From: an uncultured Clostridium sp.
GTDB taxonomy: Bacteria; Bacillota; Clostridia; TANB77; CAG-508
Assembly (NCBI GenBank): GCA_930982035.1
Contig: CAKNJL010000005.1
Span: 1-62,920, forward strand
Direction: 5' to 3'
DNA length: 62,920 bases
Shown here: piece by piece, positions 43,455-51,860 of the stretch
How positions within the stretch are numbered: position 1 is the stretch's first letter
Layout of the letters: every line of letters begins with the position of its first letter
Translations under genes and position numbers: made by a program
Notes under the pieces: model-generated
Told to the model about the DNA's origin: nothing
Seen by the model: only the letters and a program-made list of their open reading frames with translations
Databases searched by the model: none

Positions 43455-43483
43455 TTGACTTTTAAGGGATTTTTATGTATAGT
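43455..43483 (+). promoter_or_regulatory. Promoter of the pyr cluster
   Basis: TTGACT, 17-base spacer, TATAGT. CCCTT and AAGGG (43452-43468) form an inverted repeat over the -35, and GGGCCCCCC lies just before it. The leader to pyrB is only about 25 bases, so there is no room for a PyrR-type attenuator. Confidence 0.65.
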
Positions 43484-43512
43484 ATTAGGAGATTAAAATA
43501 AAGGAGGAAACA

Positions 43513-44427
43513 ATGAAACATTTAATTGATATTAAAGATTTATCAACAGAAGAGATTGACGGACTTATAGAAGTTGCAAAAGATATAATTGCAAACAAAG
43601 AAAAATATTCAAAAAAATGTGAAGGCAAAAAATTAGCAACATTGTTTTACGAACCAAGTACAAGAACAAGATTAAGCTTTGAAGCAGCAATGATGGAATT
43701 AGGAGGAAATGTATTAGGATTTTCATCAGCCAATTCTAGTTCAGCTGCAAAAGGAGAAAGCGTAGCAGATACAGTAAGAGTAATTGGTGGATATGCTGAT
43801 ATTATTGCAATGAGACATCCAAAAGAAGGAGCACCATTAGTAGCTGCAATGAAGTCAGAAGTACCAATAATAAATGCAGGAGATGGAGGACATAATCATC
43901 CAACACAAACTTTAACAGATTTATTAACTATTCAATGTGAAAAACACAGGCTATCTGATTTAACAATAGGAGTCTGTGGTGATTTAAAATTCGGAAGAAC
44001 AGTTCATTCTTTATTAACAGCAATGTCAAGATACACAAATATTAAATTCGTTTTGATTTCACCAAATGAATTAAAAATACCAGATTATATAAAAAGAGAT
44101 GTACTAGAAAAAAACAATATAAAATATATAGAAACACAAGATATAGAAGAATACATGTCAGATTTAGACATTTTATATATGACTAGAGTTCAAAAAGAAA
44201 GATTTTTTAATGAAGATGATTATATCAGATTAAAAGATTATTATATTTTAAATAAAGAAAAATTGGAAAAAGCAAAAGAAGATTTATGTATTATGCACCC
44301 ATTACCAAGAGTAAATGAGATATCAGTAGATGTAGATGATGATAAGAGAGCTTGCTATTTTAAACAAGCAAAATATGGTAAATATATCAGAATGGCACTA
44401 ATACTAAAATTATTAGAAATAAATTGA
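43513..44427 (+). CDS. pyrB: Aspartate carbamoyltransferase, catalytic subunit
   Basis: Joins carbamoyl phosphate and aspartate, the second step of UMP synthesis. 304 residues. The carbamoyl-phosphate loop is [16 protein letters not shown]. Then come [38 protein letters not shown] and [11 protein letters not shown]. The ATG follows AAAGGAGG. Next to it, pyrI encodes the regulatory chain, so an E. coli-like allosteric B-I complex is expected. Confidence 0.96.
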   Translation: MKHLIDIKDLSTEEIDGLIEVAKDIIANKEKYSKKCEGKKLATLFYEPSTRTRLSFEAAMMELGGNVLGFSSANSSSAAKGESVADTVRVIGGYADIIAMRHPKEGAPLVAAMKSEVPIINAGDGGHNHPTQTLTDLLTIQCEKHRLSDLTIGVCGDLKFGRTVHSLLTAMSRYTNIKFVLISPNELKIPDYIKRDVLEKNNIKYIETQDIEEYMSDLDILYMTRVQKERFFNEDDYIRLKDYYILNKEKLEKAKEDLCIMHPLPRVNEISVDVDDDKRACYFKQAKYGKYIRMALILKLLEIN

Positions 44428-44569
44428 AAATGTTTACATGCATAAGTATTTAAGAAACGATAAAATAATAATAGATTTTCAATGAAATAATTAAATATAT
44501 ATTTATGAATTTCTAAATGAAATATAAATGAGAGTAGTGCTATATTAAAGATAGAAGGGAGAATAAAGA

Positions 44570-44989
44570 ATGAATATTGATAGCATAAGAAATGGTTATG
44601 TAATAGATCATATACAAGCTGGAAAAAGTTTTGAAATATACAATTATTTAAATTTAGGAGAGTTAGATACATCTGTTGCAATAATAAAAAATGCTAAAAG
44701 TAATAAAACAGGAAAAAAAGATATAATTAAAATTGATGAAAAGTCAGATATTAATTTAGATATATTAGGATATTTAGACCCAAATATAACTGTAAATAAA
44801 ATAAAAGATGGAAAAATAGTAGAGAAGTTTCATCCTAGTCTTCCAGAAAAATTAGTAAATATTATAAAATGCAAAAATCCTAGATGTATTACATCAATAG
44901 AACAAGAATTGCCACACATATGTGAATTAACAGATAGAGAAAATGTAGTATATAGATGTAAATATTGTGAGGAAATGGTAAATAGATAA
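44570..44989 (+). CDS. pyrI: Aspartate carbamoyltransferase, regulatory subunit
   Basis: 139 residues. The N-terminal allosteric domain begins IRNGYVIDHIQAGKSFEIY. The zinc domain has CKNPRC and CKYC, four cysteines that hold the contact with PyrB. It binds nucleotides to tune the pathway. The ATG follows AGAAGGGAG. The gene is 142 bases after pyrB. Confidence 0.95.
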   Translation: MNIDSIRNGYVIDHIQAGKSFEIYNYLNLGELDTSVAIIKNAKSNKTGKKDIIKIDEKSDINLDILGYLDPNITVNKIKDGKIVEKFHPSLPEKLVNIIKCKNPRCITSIEQELPHICELTDRENVVYRCKYCEEMVNR

Positions 44990-45106
44990 TAGATATTTTA
45001 GAAAAGTTACGAGAAAATTAAAAAAGTGATACATAGTATTTGTGTACAAATTAATAGAGTTGTGAGGATTAGAAAATAAATTAAAAAACGGAAAGGATAG
45101 ATAAAA

Positions 45107-46384
45107 ATGAAAATATTATTAAAAAATGGAACTGTAATTGACTACAAAAACAAATTAAATGATAAGTATGATATATTAATAGAAGACGAGAAAATAGTAA
45201 AAGTTGATAAAAATATAAACGAAACAGTTGATAAAGAGATTGATTGTACAAATTTAAATATTATACCAGGAATGATAGACATACATTGTCATTTAAGAGA
45301 GCCAGGAGGAGAGCATAAAGAAACAATAGAAACAGGTTCAAAAAGTGCAGTTGCAGGAGGATTTACAACAATATGTCCAATGCCTAATACAAAGCCAACA
45401 CCAGATAATGTTGAAACATTAAAATATATAATAAATGAAGCTAAAAGAGTAAACTTATGTAACATATTACCATATGCATCTGTAAGCAAAGGTGAAAAAG
45501 GTGAAGAGCTAGTAAACTTTGAAGAATTGAGAAATGCAGGAGCAATTGCATTTTCTGATGATGGTATGCCAGTTGTAAATAGTAGAATGATGAGACAAGC
45601 AATGATAGAAGCAGACAAATTAGGAACATATGTAGCATCACACTGCGAAGAAAAATCTGTATCAGCAGGTGCAATAAATGCAGGACCTGTAGCAGATAAG
45701 TTAGGAGTACAAGGTGTATTACCAGAAGCAGAAGAAATAATGGCAGGAAGAGAAATAGTAATATCAGAAACAAACGATGTAAGAGGGCATATATGCCATA
45801 TTAGTACAAAAACAAGTAAAAATATGATAAGAGATGCAAAAAAAAGAGGAGTAAAAATTACTTGCGAAACATGTCCACATTACTTTACATTCACAGTAGA
45901 TGAAGTTTTGAAATCAGGAACAAACGCAAAAATGAATCCACCATTAAGAGAAGAAAAAGATAGACAAGCTATTATAGAAGGCTTAAAAGAAGGAACAATT
46001 GACTGTATTATTACAGACCATGCACCACATGCAGAAGACGAAAAAAATGTAGAACTATCAAAAGCACCAAATGGAATAATCGGATTTGAAACAGCACTTC
46101 CAGCTGAAATTATGAATTTAGTAGACCCAGGACACATAGATTATCTAAATCTAGTAAGACTTACTTCATATACACCTTCAAAATTATTACATATTGATAA
46201 TGAAAGAGGAAGTATTGAAACAGGAAAAATGGCAGACATCACAATATTTGATCCAAATGAAGAATATGTATATACAAAAGATATGATATTATCAAAATCT
46301 AAAAACAGCCCATTTATAGGAAAAACACTAAAAGGAAAAGTAAAATATACAATAGTAAATGGAAAAATAGTATATGAAGGATGA
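45107..46384 (+). CDS. pyrC: Dihydroorotase (type I)
   Basis: Cyclises carbamoyl aspartate to dihydroorotate. 425 residues of the amidohydrolase family: metal-binding DIHCHLREPGGEHKE, AGGFTTICPMPNT, the active-site aspartate in FSDDGMPV, SHCEE, HICHIST and CIITDHAPH with its catalytic aspartate. The ATG follows GGAAAGG. The stop codon is within the first bases of a GGGGACGG palindrome. Confidence 0.95.
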   Translation: MKILLKNGTVIDYKNKLNDKYDILIEDEKIVKVDKNINETVDKEIDCTNLNIIPGMIDIHCHLREPGGEHKETIETGSKSAVAGGFTTICPMPNTKPTPDNVETLKYIINEAKRVNLCNILPYASVSKGEKGEELVNFEELRNAGAIAFSDDGMPVVNSRMMRQAMIEADKLGTYVASHCEEKSVSAGAINAGPVADKLGVQGVLPEAEEIMAGREIVISETNDVRGHICHISTKTSKNMIRDAKKRGVKITCETCPHYFTFTVDEVLKSGTNAKMNPPLREEKDRQAIIEGLKEGTIDCIITDHAPHAEDEKNVELSKAPNGIIGFETALPAEIMNLVDPGHIDYLNLVRLTSYTPSKLLHIDNERGSIETGKMADITIFDPNEEYVYTKDMILSKSKNSPFIGKTLKGKVKYTIVNGKIVYEG

Positions 46385-46407
46385 TTTGGGGACGGAGAAA
46401 AAATCAT
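46381..46407. repeat. GGGGACGG-type palindrome at the pyrC stop
   Basis: GATGATTTGGGGACGG and AAAAAATCATT match the units at 8965-9071. It starts inside the pyrC TGA codon region. Confidence 0.65.
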
Positions 46408-46475
46408 TAAGTCAGAAGACATAAATTTTAAAATTGAAAGTAATCAATATTTGATAAGAAAGAGAGGAAATAATT

Positions 46476-46833
46476 TTGGAAAATGTATTTATAGAATATC
46501 CGAAATGTTCAACTTGTAAAAAAGCAAAACAGTGGTTAGAAAAAAATAATATTAAATTTCAAGATAGGAATATTGTTTTAGAAACTCCAACAGAGAAAGA
46601 GCTAGAAACATGGATAGAAGCAAGTGGATATGAAATAAAAAAATTTTTTAATACTAGTCGGATTAAAATATAAAGAATTAAATTTAAAGGAAAAATTGCC
46701 AACAATGTCAGATAAAGAAAAAATAAAGTTGCTTTCATCTGATGGGATGTTAATTAAACGCCCATTGTTAATAACTAAAGAAAAAATATATATAGGATTT
46801 AAAGAAAATGAGTGGGAAGAGTTAAAAAAGTAA
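46476..46833 (+). pseudogene. ArsC/Spx-family protein, interrupted by a one-base shift
   Basis: TTG start at 46476 after GAGGAAA. The product begins with FIEYPKCSTCKKAKQWLEKN, the thioredoxin-like CxxC of the arsenate reductase/Spx family, and continues to FFNTS. Dropping the C at 46659 joins it to GLKYKELNLKEKLPTMSD... ending at 46833, a complete protein of about 118 residues with the family motif LIKRPLL. As written it stops at 46673. Small ArsC-like (YffB-type) proteins have varied roles. One extra base could be a sequence error. It lies between pyrC and pyrF. Confidence 0.75.
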
Positions 46834-46842
46834 AGTGAATTT

Positions 46843-46878
46843 CAGGTTTATAGGTAAATCCTGTATAAAAAACTAAAT
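46843..46878 (+). ncRNA. preQ1-I-like pseudoknot aptamer (variant), copy 2, before pyrF
   Basis: P1 CAGG (46843-46846)/CCTG (46860-46863), loop TTTATAGGTAAAT, then TATAAAAAACTAAAT. The tail TATAAAAAACTAA equals that of the known Bacillus queC preQ1-I riboswitch as I recall it. P2 pairs TAG (46851-46853) with CTA (46873-46875). The nucleotide before the 3' P1 strand is U (46859), where preQ1-I has the invariant ligand-binding C. GCGAGGTG, the pyrF ribosome site, starts 8 bases after it. Confidence 0.65.
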
Positions 46879-46900
46879 ATATTATGCGAGGTGAAGAAAA

Positions 46901-47827
46901 ATGTCAAATGCAATGGATAAATTAATTGATAAAATTAAAGAAACCAATAATCCAACAGTTATCGGTTTAGACCCTAGATATGAAATGATACCAGAATATA
47001 TTAGAAATAAATATGAAAAAAATTTAGAAGGAGTATCAAAAGCTATATTAGAATTTAACAAGAAATTAATAGATGCAACACATGATATTATACCAGTTGT
47101 AAAACCTCAAATAGCATTTTATGAAATGTATGGTTTAGAAGGAATGAAAGCCTTTGAAGAAACATGTAAATATGCTAAAGAAAAAGGAATGTTTGTTATA
47201 GCAGACATCAAAAGAGGAGATATAGGAACAACAGCAAAAGCATATTCAAATGCCTTTTTAGGAAAAACTAAAATAGATGAAAAAGAAGAAAGTATATATG
47301 ATGTTGATTTTGTAACATTAAATCCATATATGGGAATAGATGCAATAAAACCATTTATAGAAGATTGCAAAAAATATGATAAAGGTGCATTTATTTTGGT
47401 AAAAACTTCAAATCCATCTTCTGGAGATTTACAAGATTTAAAATTAGAAAATGGCGAAGAAGTATACACAAAAGTGGTAAAACTTGTGGAAGAATGGGGT
47501 GCAGATTTAGTTGGAAAATACGGATATAGTAGCATATCAGCAGTTGTTGGAGCAACTTATCCAAAACAATTACAAGATTTAAGAAAAATAGCACCACATA
47601 CATTTTTCCTAATACCAGGATATGGTGCTCAAGGTGGAAAAGCAGATGATATTGCACTAGGTTTTGATGAAAATGGAATAGGTGGAATTGTAAATAGTTC
47701 AAGAGGATTAATGTGTGCATATAAGTCAGATTTATGGAAAGATAAATACACAGAGGAAGAATTTGAAAAAGCAACAAGAGCAGAAGCAATTAGAATGAGA
47801 GATGAATTGAACAAATACATAAAGTAG
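46901..47827 (+). CDS. pyrF: Orotidine 5'-phosphate decarboxylase (type 2)
   Basis: Makes UMP from orotidine monophosphate, the last step of the pathway. 308 residues, the longer type 2 form. It has TVIGLDPRYE, the lysine-aspartate catalytic array VIADIKRGDIGTTAKAYS, and the C-terminal phosphate loop IPGYGAQGGKADD. The ATG follows GAGGTG. It is preceded by the pseudoknot leader, so it may be regulated separately from the other pyr genes. Confidence 0.95.
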   Translation: MSNAMDKLIDKIKETNNPTVIGLDPRYEMIPEYIRNKYEKNLEGVSKAILEFNKKLIDATHDIIPVVKPQIAFYEMYGLEGMKAFEETCKYAKEKGMFVIADIKRGDIGTTAKAYSNAFLGKTKIDEKEESIYDVDFVTLNPYMGIDAIKPFIEDCKKYDKGAFILVKTSNPSSGDLQDLKLENGEEVYTKVVKLVEEWGADLVGKYGYSSISAVVGATYPKQLQDLRKIAPHTFFLIPGYGAQGGKADDIALGFDENGIGGIVNSSRGLMCAYKSDLWKDKYTEEEFEKATRAEAIRMRDELNKYIK

Positions 47828-47867
47828 AAAGCTTGGTAAAATAGAAAATACAAGAATAACATAAGGT

Positions 47868-47971
47868 ATGCAAAAAATTGAATTACTAAAAAATAAACTT
47901 GATAAAGTTGATGTAAAACTAAATATATAAAAGTACCTATGGAAGAGATTGTTAGAGAAAAAGGAGAATAA
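47868..47971 (+). pseudogene. Tiny ORF, possibly broken by a TA slip
   Basis: ATG at 47868 (AAGG just upstream) reads MQKIELLKNKLDKVDVKLNI then stops inside ATATATAA. Removing TA would continue KVPMEEIVREKGE to a stop at 47969-47971, 3 bases before the NUDIX ATG. This would be a 33-residue product. Low complexity and shortness make chance a strong alternative. Confidence 0.2.
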
Positions 47972-47974
47972 AAA

Positions 47975-48397
47975 ATGAAACCAGGTAAAGATTATATAGG
48001 AGTAGGATGTGGTGCATTCATTTTAAATGAAGAGGGAAAAGTATTGTTACAGCAAAGAAATAAAGAACCAGAAAGAGGATATTGGAGTATACCAGGCGGG
48101 AAACTGGAATGGATGGAAACTTTTGAAGATGCAGTTAAAAGAGAAGTAAAAGAAGAATGTGATGTAGATATACAAGTAGAAAAACTTCTAGGAATATGTG
48201 ACCATATTGTAAAAAATGAAAATCAACATTGGGTATCTCCAAGTTTTTTATGTAAGATAACAAATGGAGAACCAAAAATTATGGAACCAACAAAACACAC
48301 AGATATGAAATGGTTTAGTTTAAATGAATTACCTGAAAAACTGACAATAACAACACAAAATGCAGTTAGACATTACAAAGATTATAGTAAACAATAA
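47975..48397 (+). CDS. NUDIX hydrolase (MutT/ADP-ribose pyrophosphatase-like)
   Basis: 140 residues. It starts with YIGVGCGAFILNEEGKVLL and has the complete NUDIX box GGKLEWMETFEDAVKREVKEECDV (REXXEE as REVKEE). A C-terminal FSLNELPEKLT helix follows. It would hydrolyse a nucleoside diphosphate derivative; the exact substrate is unknown. AAAGGAG precedes the ATG. Its place inside the pyr cluster suggests nucleotide clean-up, by inference only. Confidence 0.85.
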   Translation: MKPGKDYIGVGCGAFILNEEGKVLLQQRNKEPERGYWSIPGGKLEWMETFEDAVKREVKEECDVDIQVEKLLGICDHIVKNENQHWVSPSFLCKITNGEPKIMEPTKHTDMKWFSLNELPEKLTITTQNAVRHYKDYSKQ

Positions 48398-48451
48398 AAA
48401 TATGATAAAAACTAAATTTTTAATTTATAATTAAAATCATAAATAAAACTA

Positions 48452-48512
48452 GATTGAAGGAGTGTCCCCTAATCCCTGTTTTTAGGGATTGAAGGACCGT
48501 CCCTCAATCCCT
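48452..48512. repeat. GTCCCC/AATCCC palindrome upstream of pyrK
   Basis: GATTGAAGGAGTGTCCCC and AATCCCTG are mirrored by AGGGATT and GAAGGACCGTCCC. It is near identical to 25947-26002. Its right edge (AATCCCTAA) is joined straight to GGAGG, the pyrK ribosome site. Confidence 0.75.
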
Positions 48513-48526
48513 AAGGAGGAGAAAAA

Positions 48527-49318
48527 ATGCCAAAGCAAGTATTAGCAAAATTAATAGAAAAGCAAGAAATTATTAAAGGAATTTTTAAATTTAGTGTAAA
48601 AGCAAGTGAAATTGTAGAAACATCTAAGCCTGGAAATTTTATTGAAATAAGAGTAACAGACCAAGTAGAGCCATTTTTAAGAAGACCAATTAGTATATAC
48701 AACTTAGATAGAAAAAATGGAATATTAGAATTCATATTTCAAGTAAAAGGAAAAGGTACAGAAATATTATCCAAAAAAGAAGTAGGAGATAAGATTGATA
48801 TTATAGGACCATTAGGATATGGTACTTTTAAAACTGAAAAATACAATAAATTAGCAGTTATAGGAGGGGGAATAGGAATATTCCCATTATATGAACTTTC
48901 AAAAGAAGCAAAAGCACAAAAAAAACAAGTGAGCTGTTATTTAGGATTTAGAAATAAAGATTTTGTAATGTTAGAAAAAGAATTTGAAGAAGTAACAGAT
49001 AATCTAACTATTACAACAGATGATGGAAGTTACAAAAATAAAGGTTTTGCAATTGATTATCTAATAAAAGATATGGAAAAAGAAAAATATGATTGCATAT
49101 ATGCTTGCGGACCACTTCCAATGTTAAAAGCAGTTCAAAAATATGCTCTTGAAAATAATATTGAATGTCAATTGTCATTAGAAGAAAAAATGGGGTGTGG
49201 ATTAGGTGTATGCTTAGGATGTGCTGTAAAAACAGCCCAAAGTCCAAAAGATGCTCCAGAATATTTCCATGTTTGTAAAGGTGGTCCAGTATTTAATGCA
49301 AGAGATGTAGAAATTTAG
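48527..49318 (+). CDS. pyrK: Dihydroorotate dehydrogenase electron-transfer subunit PyrK
   Basis: Carries electrons from PyrD's FMN to NAD+ in the class 1B enzyme, through FAD and a 2Fe-2S cluster. 263 residues: FAD domain with FLRRPISIYN, NAD domain with GGGIGIFPLYEL and ACGPLPML, and the cluster ligands CGLGVCLGCAVKT...HVCKGGP. The ATG follows AAGGAGG. pyrD comes after one unrelated gene. Confidence 0.95.
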   Translation: MPKQVLAKLIEKQEIIKGIFKFSVKASEIVETSKPGNFIEIRVTDQVEPFLRRPISIYNLDRKNGILEFIFQVKGKGTEILSKKEVGDKIDIIGPLGYGTFKTEKYNKLAVIGGGIGIFPLYELSKEAKAQKKQVSCYLGFRNKDFVMLEKEFEEVTDNLTITTDDGSYKNKGFAIDYLIKDMEKEKYDCIYACGPLPMLKAVQKYALENNIECQLSLEEKMGCGLGVCLGCAVKTAQSPKDAPEYFHVCKGGPVFNARDVEI

Positions 49319-49324
49319 ACAAAA

Positions 49325-49376
49325 CGGGCCAGGTCATAAATCGTATCTTTATTTCGACAAAATACGACAGACTTTA
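49325..49376. repeat. GGGCCAGGTCA-type element, single-arm copy
   Basis: CGGGCCAGGTCATAAATCG and TTTCGACAAAATACGACAG match one half of the elements at 19054-19184 and 39092-39212. No facing arm is visible. It begins 6 bases after the pyrK stop. Confidence 0.65.
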
Positions 49377-49447
49377 GAAACACTATAAAACTTTTTAGTT
49401 TGCAATACAAATACAATGGAGTTATTTTAAAGAAAAGAGGAATAGAA

Positions 49448-49996
49448 ATGCCAGGATTTACAATACATTTGGCAATAGCAAATGAATATGCAAAAAAGAA
49501 TAAAGAAAAAGTAAAGAATATGAATGAATTTTTAGAAGGAACAATTGCACCAGACTATATATTTTTGACCAACCAAGATATAAGTAAAAATATAACACAT
49601 TATGGTAAATGGGGAGATTGGACAACTAATGATCAAGAAATATATTTTGATAAATTTCTTGAAGACAAAAAGGTAGATTTACAAAATGATTATTGGAAGG
49701 GATATTTTTTACATCTATTAGTAGATTATTATTTTGGTAAAAAATATTTTTATGAAGAAATGAAAAAGGCCAAAGAAAATAAGGATAAATTTTATAATGA
49801 TTATGATTGCACAAATAAAGAATTGATTGAGAAATATAACATCAAAATAATAGACAAAATAAAAAAATATATGAGTTGTATAGAAGAAAAGCCAAAATAT
49901 TTAAAGATAGATAAAGTAAATAAATTTATAGAAGACATGGCTAATTTGAATTTAGAAGAACAAGAAAAAACAATAAAAGAATATGGAACAAAATAA
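49448..49996 (+). CDS. Zinc-dependent phospholipase C-like (PF00882 type) protein
   Basis: 182 residues without signal peptide. Family features are the N-terminal MPGFTIHLAIANEYAKK with a histidine ligand, EGTIAPDYIF with an aspartate, THYG, and YFLHLLVDYYF (HxxxD). Other clostridial members are intracellular and uncharacterised, despite the 'phospholipase' name. ATG 49448 follows AGAGGAATAG. It sits between pyrK and pyrD but has no known tie to pyrimidine synthesis. Confidence 0.75.
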   Translation: MPGFTIHLAIANEYAKKNKEKVKNMNEFLEGTIAPDYIFLTNQDISKNITHYGKWGDWTTNDQEIYFDKFLEDKKVDLQNDYWKGYFLHLLVDYYFGKKYFYEEMKKAKENKDKFYNDYDCTNKELIEKYNIKIIDKIKKYMSCIEEKPKYLKIDKVNKFIEDMANLNLEEQEKTIKEYGTK

Positions 49997-50223
49997 CTTA
50001 TAAAAAAATAACTATTCAAACTTAAAAATGTATGCCTATTTTATTGAATGTAATGCAAGCATACAGATTAAAAAGAATTATTATTTACGATATAGATATT
50101 TAATCTATGCAATTACAGTCAGAAAACTGTAATAAAACAAGATTTATATGTTGCAGACATATTATGTCAGATAAAGTAAATTTAATAATAACTAATAATA
50201 ATTAAATCAATGGAGGAAAAATT

Positions 50224-51132
50224 ATGAATACAAAGATAAATTTTGCAGGAATAGAAATGAAAAATCCAGTAACAGTTGCATCAGGGACATTTGGATATGG
50301 AAGGGAATATGCGGATTTTTTTGACTTGGGAAAATTAGGAGCAGTAATAACAAAAGGAACTTCACTAAAACCCAAAAGTGGAAATAAGCCATCAAGAGTA
50401 TGTGAAACAGCAAGTGGAATGTTAAATAGTATAGGACTTCAAAATCCAGGAGTTGAATATTTTGCAAATAATGATTTACCATATTTAAGAAAATTTGATA
50501 CAAAAATAATTGTAAATGCATGTGGGAGTTCAATTGATGAATATGTAGAGTTATGTAAGATATTAAATAATTTAGATATAGATGGAGTAGAATTAAACTT
50601 ATCTTGTCCGAATGTAAAAGAAGGATGTATGGCTTTTGGAAATACATATGAAGGAGTAAAAAAAGTAACTAGTGAAGTTAGAAAAGTATTAGATAAACCA
50701 TTAATAGTAAAATTAACACCAAATGTAACAGATATAGCAGGAATTGCAAAAGGAGTAGAAGATGGTGGCGCAGATGCGGTTTCTTTAATTAATACATTAT
50801 TGGCAATGAAAATAGATATTTATAAAAGAAAACCTGTACTTGCTAATAATACTGGTGGATTATCAGGCCCAGCAATTAAGCCAGTAGCAGTAAGAATGGT
50901 ATATCAAGTATCGCAAGCAGTTAATATTCCAATTCTGGGATTAGGTGGAATTATGACAGGAGAAGATGCCATAGAATTTATGTTAGCAGGAGCAACTGCA
51001 GTTTCAATTGGTGCTGGTAATTTTGTAGATCCATATACTAGCATAAAGACAATTGAAGGAATAGAAGAATATATGAGAAAATGCAATATAGATGATATTA
51101 ATGATATTATTGGAAAAGTAGAAATGAATTAG
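50224..51132 (+). CDS. pyrD: Dihydroorotate dehydrogenase class 1B, catalytic subunit
   Basis: Oxidises dihydroorotate to orotate with FMN. 302 residues. VTVASGTFGYG begins the barrel. GAVITKGTSL, GMLNSIGLQNPG and VELNLSCPNV (the catalytic cysteine, NLSCPN) follow. VKLTPNV, NTGGLSGPAIKP, GLGGIMTG and the FMN phosphate site complete it. It pairs with PyrK. The 227-base gap before it contains several short palindromes (GTATGC/GCATAC, GACATA/TATGTC) but no obvious riboswitch. Confidence 0.96.
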   Translation: MNTKINFAGIEMKNPVTVASGTFGYGREYADFFDLGKLGAVITKGTSLKPKSGNKPSRVCETASGMLNSIGLQNPGVEYFANNDLPYLRKFDTKIIVNACGSSIDEYVELCKILNNLDIDGVELNLSCPNVKEGCMAFGNTYEGVKKVTSEVRKVLDKPLIVKLTPNVTDIAGIAKGVEDGGADAVSLINTLLAMKIDIYKRKPVLANNTGGLSGPAIKPVAVRMVYQVSQAVNIPILGLGGIMTGEDAIEFMLAGATAVSIGAGNFVDPYTSIKTIEGIEEYMRKCNIDDINDIIGKVEMN

Positions 51133-51175
51133 AAGGAGTTTAGGAAGGGACTAAATATCCTTCTTTTATTTTTTA
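51131..51175 (+). terminator. Intrinsic terminator after pyrD
   Basis: AGAAGGA (51131-51137) pairs with TCCTTCT (51158-51164), followed by TTTATTTTTT. It closes the pyr cluster. Confidence 0.75.
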
Positions 51176-51360
51176 TATATTACTGTTTTATAATATATAA
51201 AAATATATTGAACATAATTTTGATTGTAGGCAAAAAGAAAACAAAAAATTATTTAATAGAATATTTTAATGTAAAAGAGAGTAAAAAAAGAAATAATAAA
51301 ATCCCTAGAGTATTTAAATGTAGGAAAAAACTAATGAAAAATTAAAGGGAGGAATGAAAA

Positions 51361-51711
51361 ATGAGACTAAAAAGCAAAAGAGGTATCACATTAATAGCAT
51401 TAGTTATCACAATTATTACATTTACAAAAGAAATGATGTTTGAAGAAGCCTTAAATACATCATATTTAGCATGCATATATGATATACAATATTTATTTGG
51501 AATAATTTCAATAATATTTTTAGTTACAAATATAAAAAATAGAAACAAAAACAAAGCAAATAATAATGAGAGGTATTATAGAAAAATATTTAGTAATTTA
51601 AAAGATTGGGTAAACAGAAAAAAGGAGAAAAATATGAACCATTATGTAGAATTAACAATATTAATTCCAGCACTAAATGAAGAAAAAACAATAGAAAATG
51701 TTATATTATAA
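51361..51711 (+). pseudogene. Chimeric ORF: pilin-like leader joined to an unrelated segment and a truncated glycosyltransferase start
   Basis: The ATG follows AAGGGAGG. The first 19 residues (MRLKSKRGITLIALVITII) are a pilin-like leader. Then comes an unrelated membrane-like part (about 20-60, with GIISIIFLVTNI). An internal ATG at 51634 with AAAGGAG upstream begins MNHYVELTILIPALNEEKT, the start of a GT2 glycosyltransferase, which stops after 25 residues. No complete domain exists. This looks like a deletion or recombination scar left from a surface-protein cluster. Confidence 0.55.
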
Positions 51712-51785
51712 TTTGGTTTTTATAAAAATTAGCTATAAATTATAGCGATTTTTAACTAGAGATAAGATACAATTTTATTTAATTA

Positions 51786-51814
51786 TTGAATTTTTTCTAG
51801 ATTTGTGCTATATT
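51786..51814 (+). promoter_or_regulatory. Promoter for malQ
   Basis: TTGAAT, 17-base spacer, TATATT with TGC before the -10. About 45 bases before the start codon. Confidence 0.6.
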
Positions 51815-51860
51815 ATGTGAAGTAACATGTCAATGTACTATTTTATAAGGAGGTGTCTTT

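Noticed and set aside
43484-43512. PyrR-type attenuator before pyrB
   Set aside because: The predicted leader is only about 25 bases with no terminator/antiterminator pairing.
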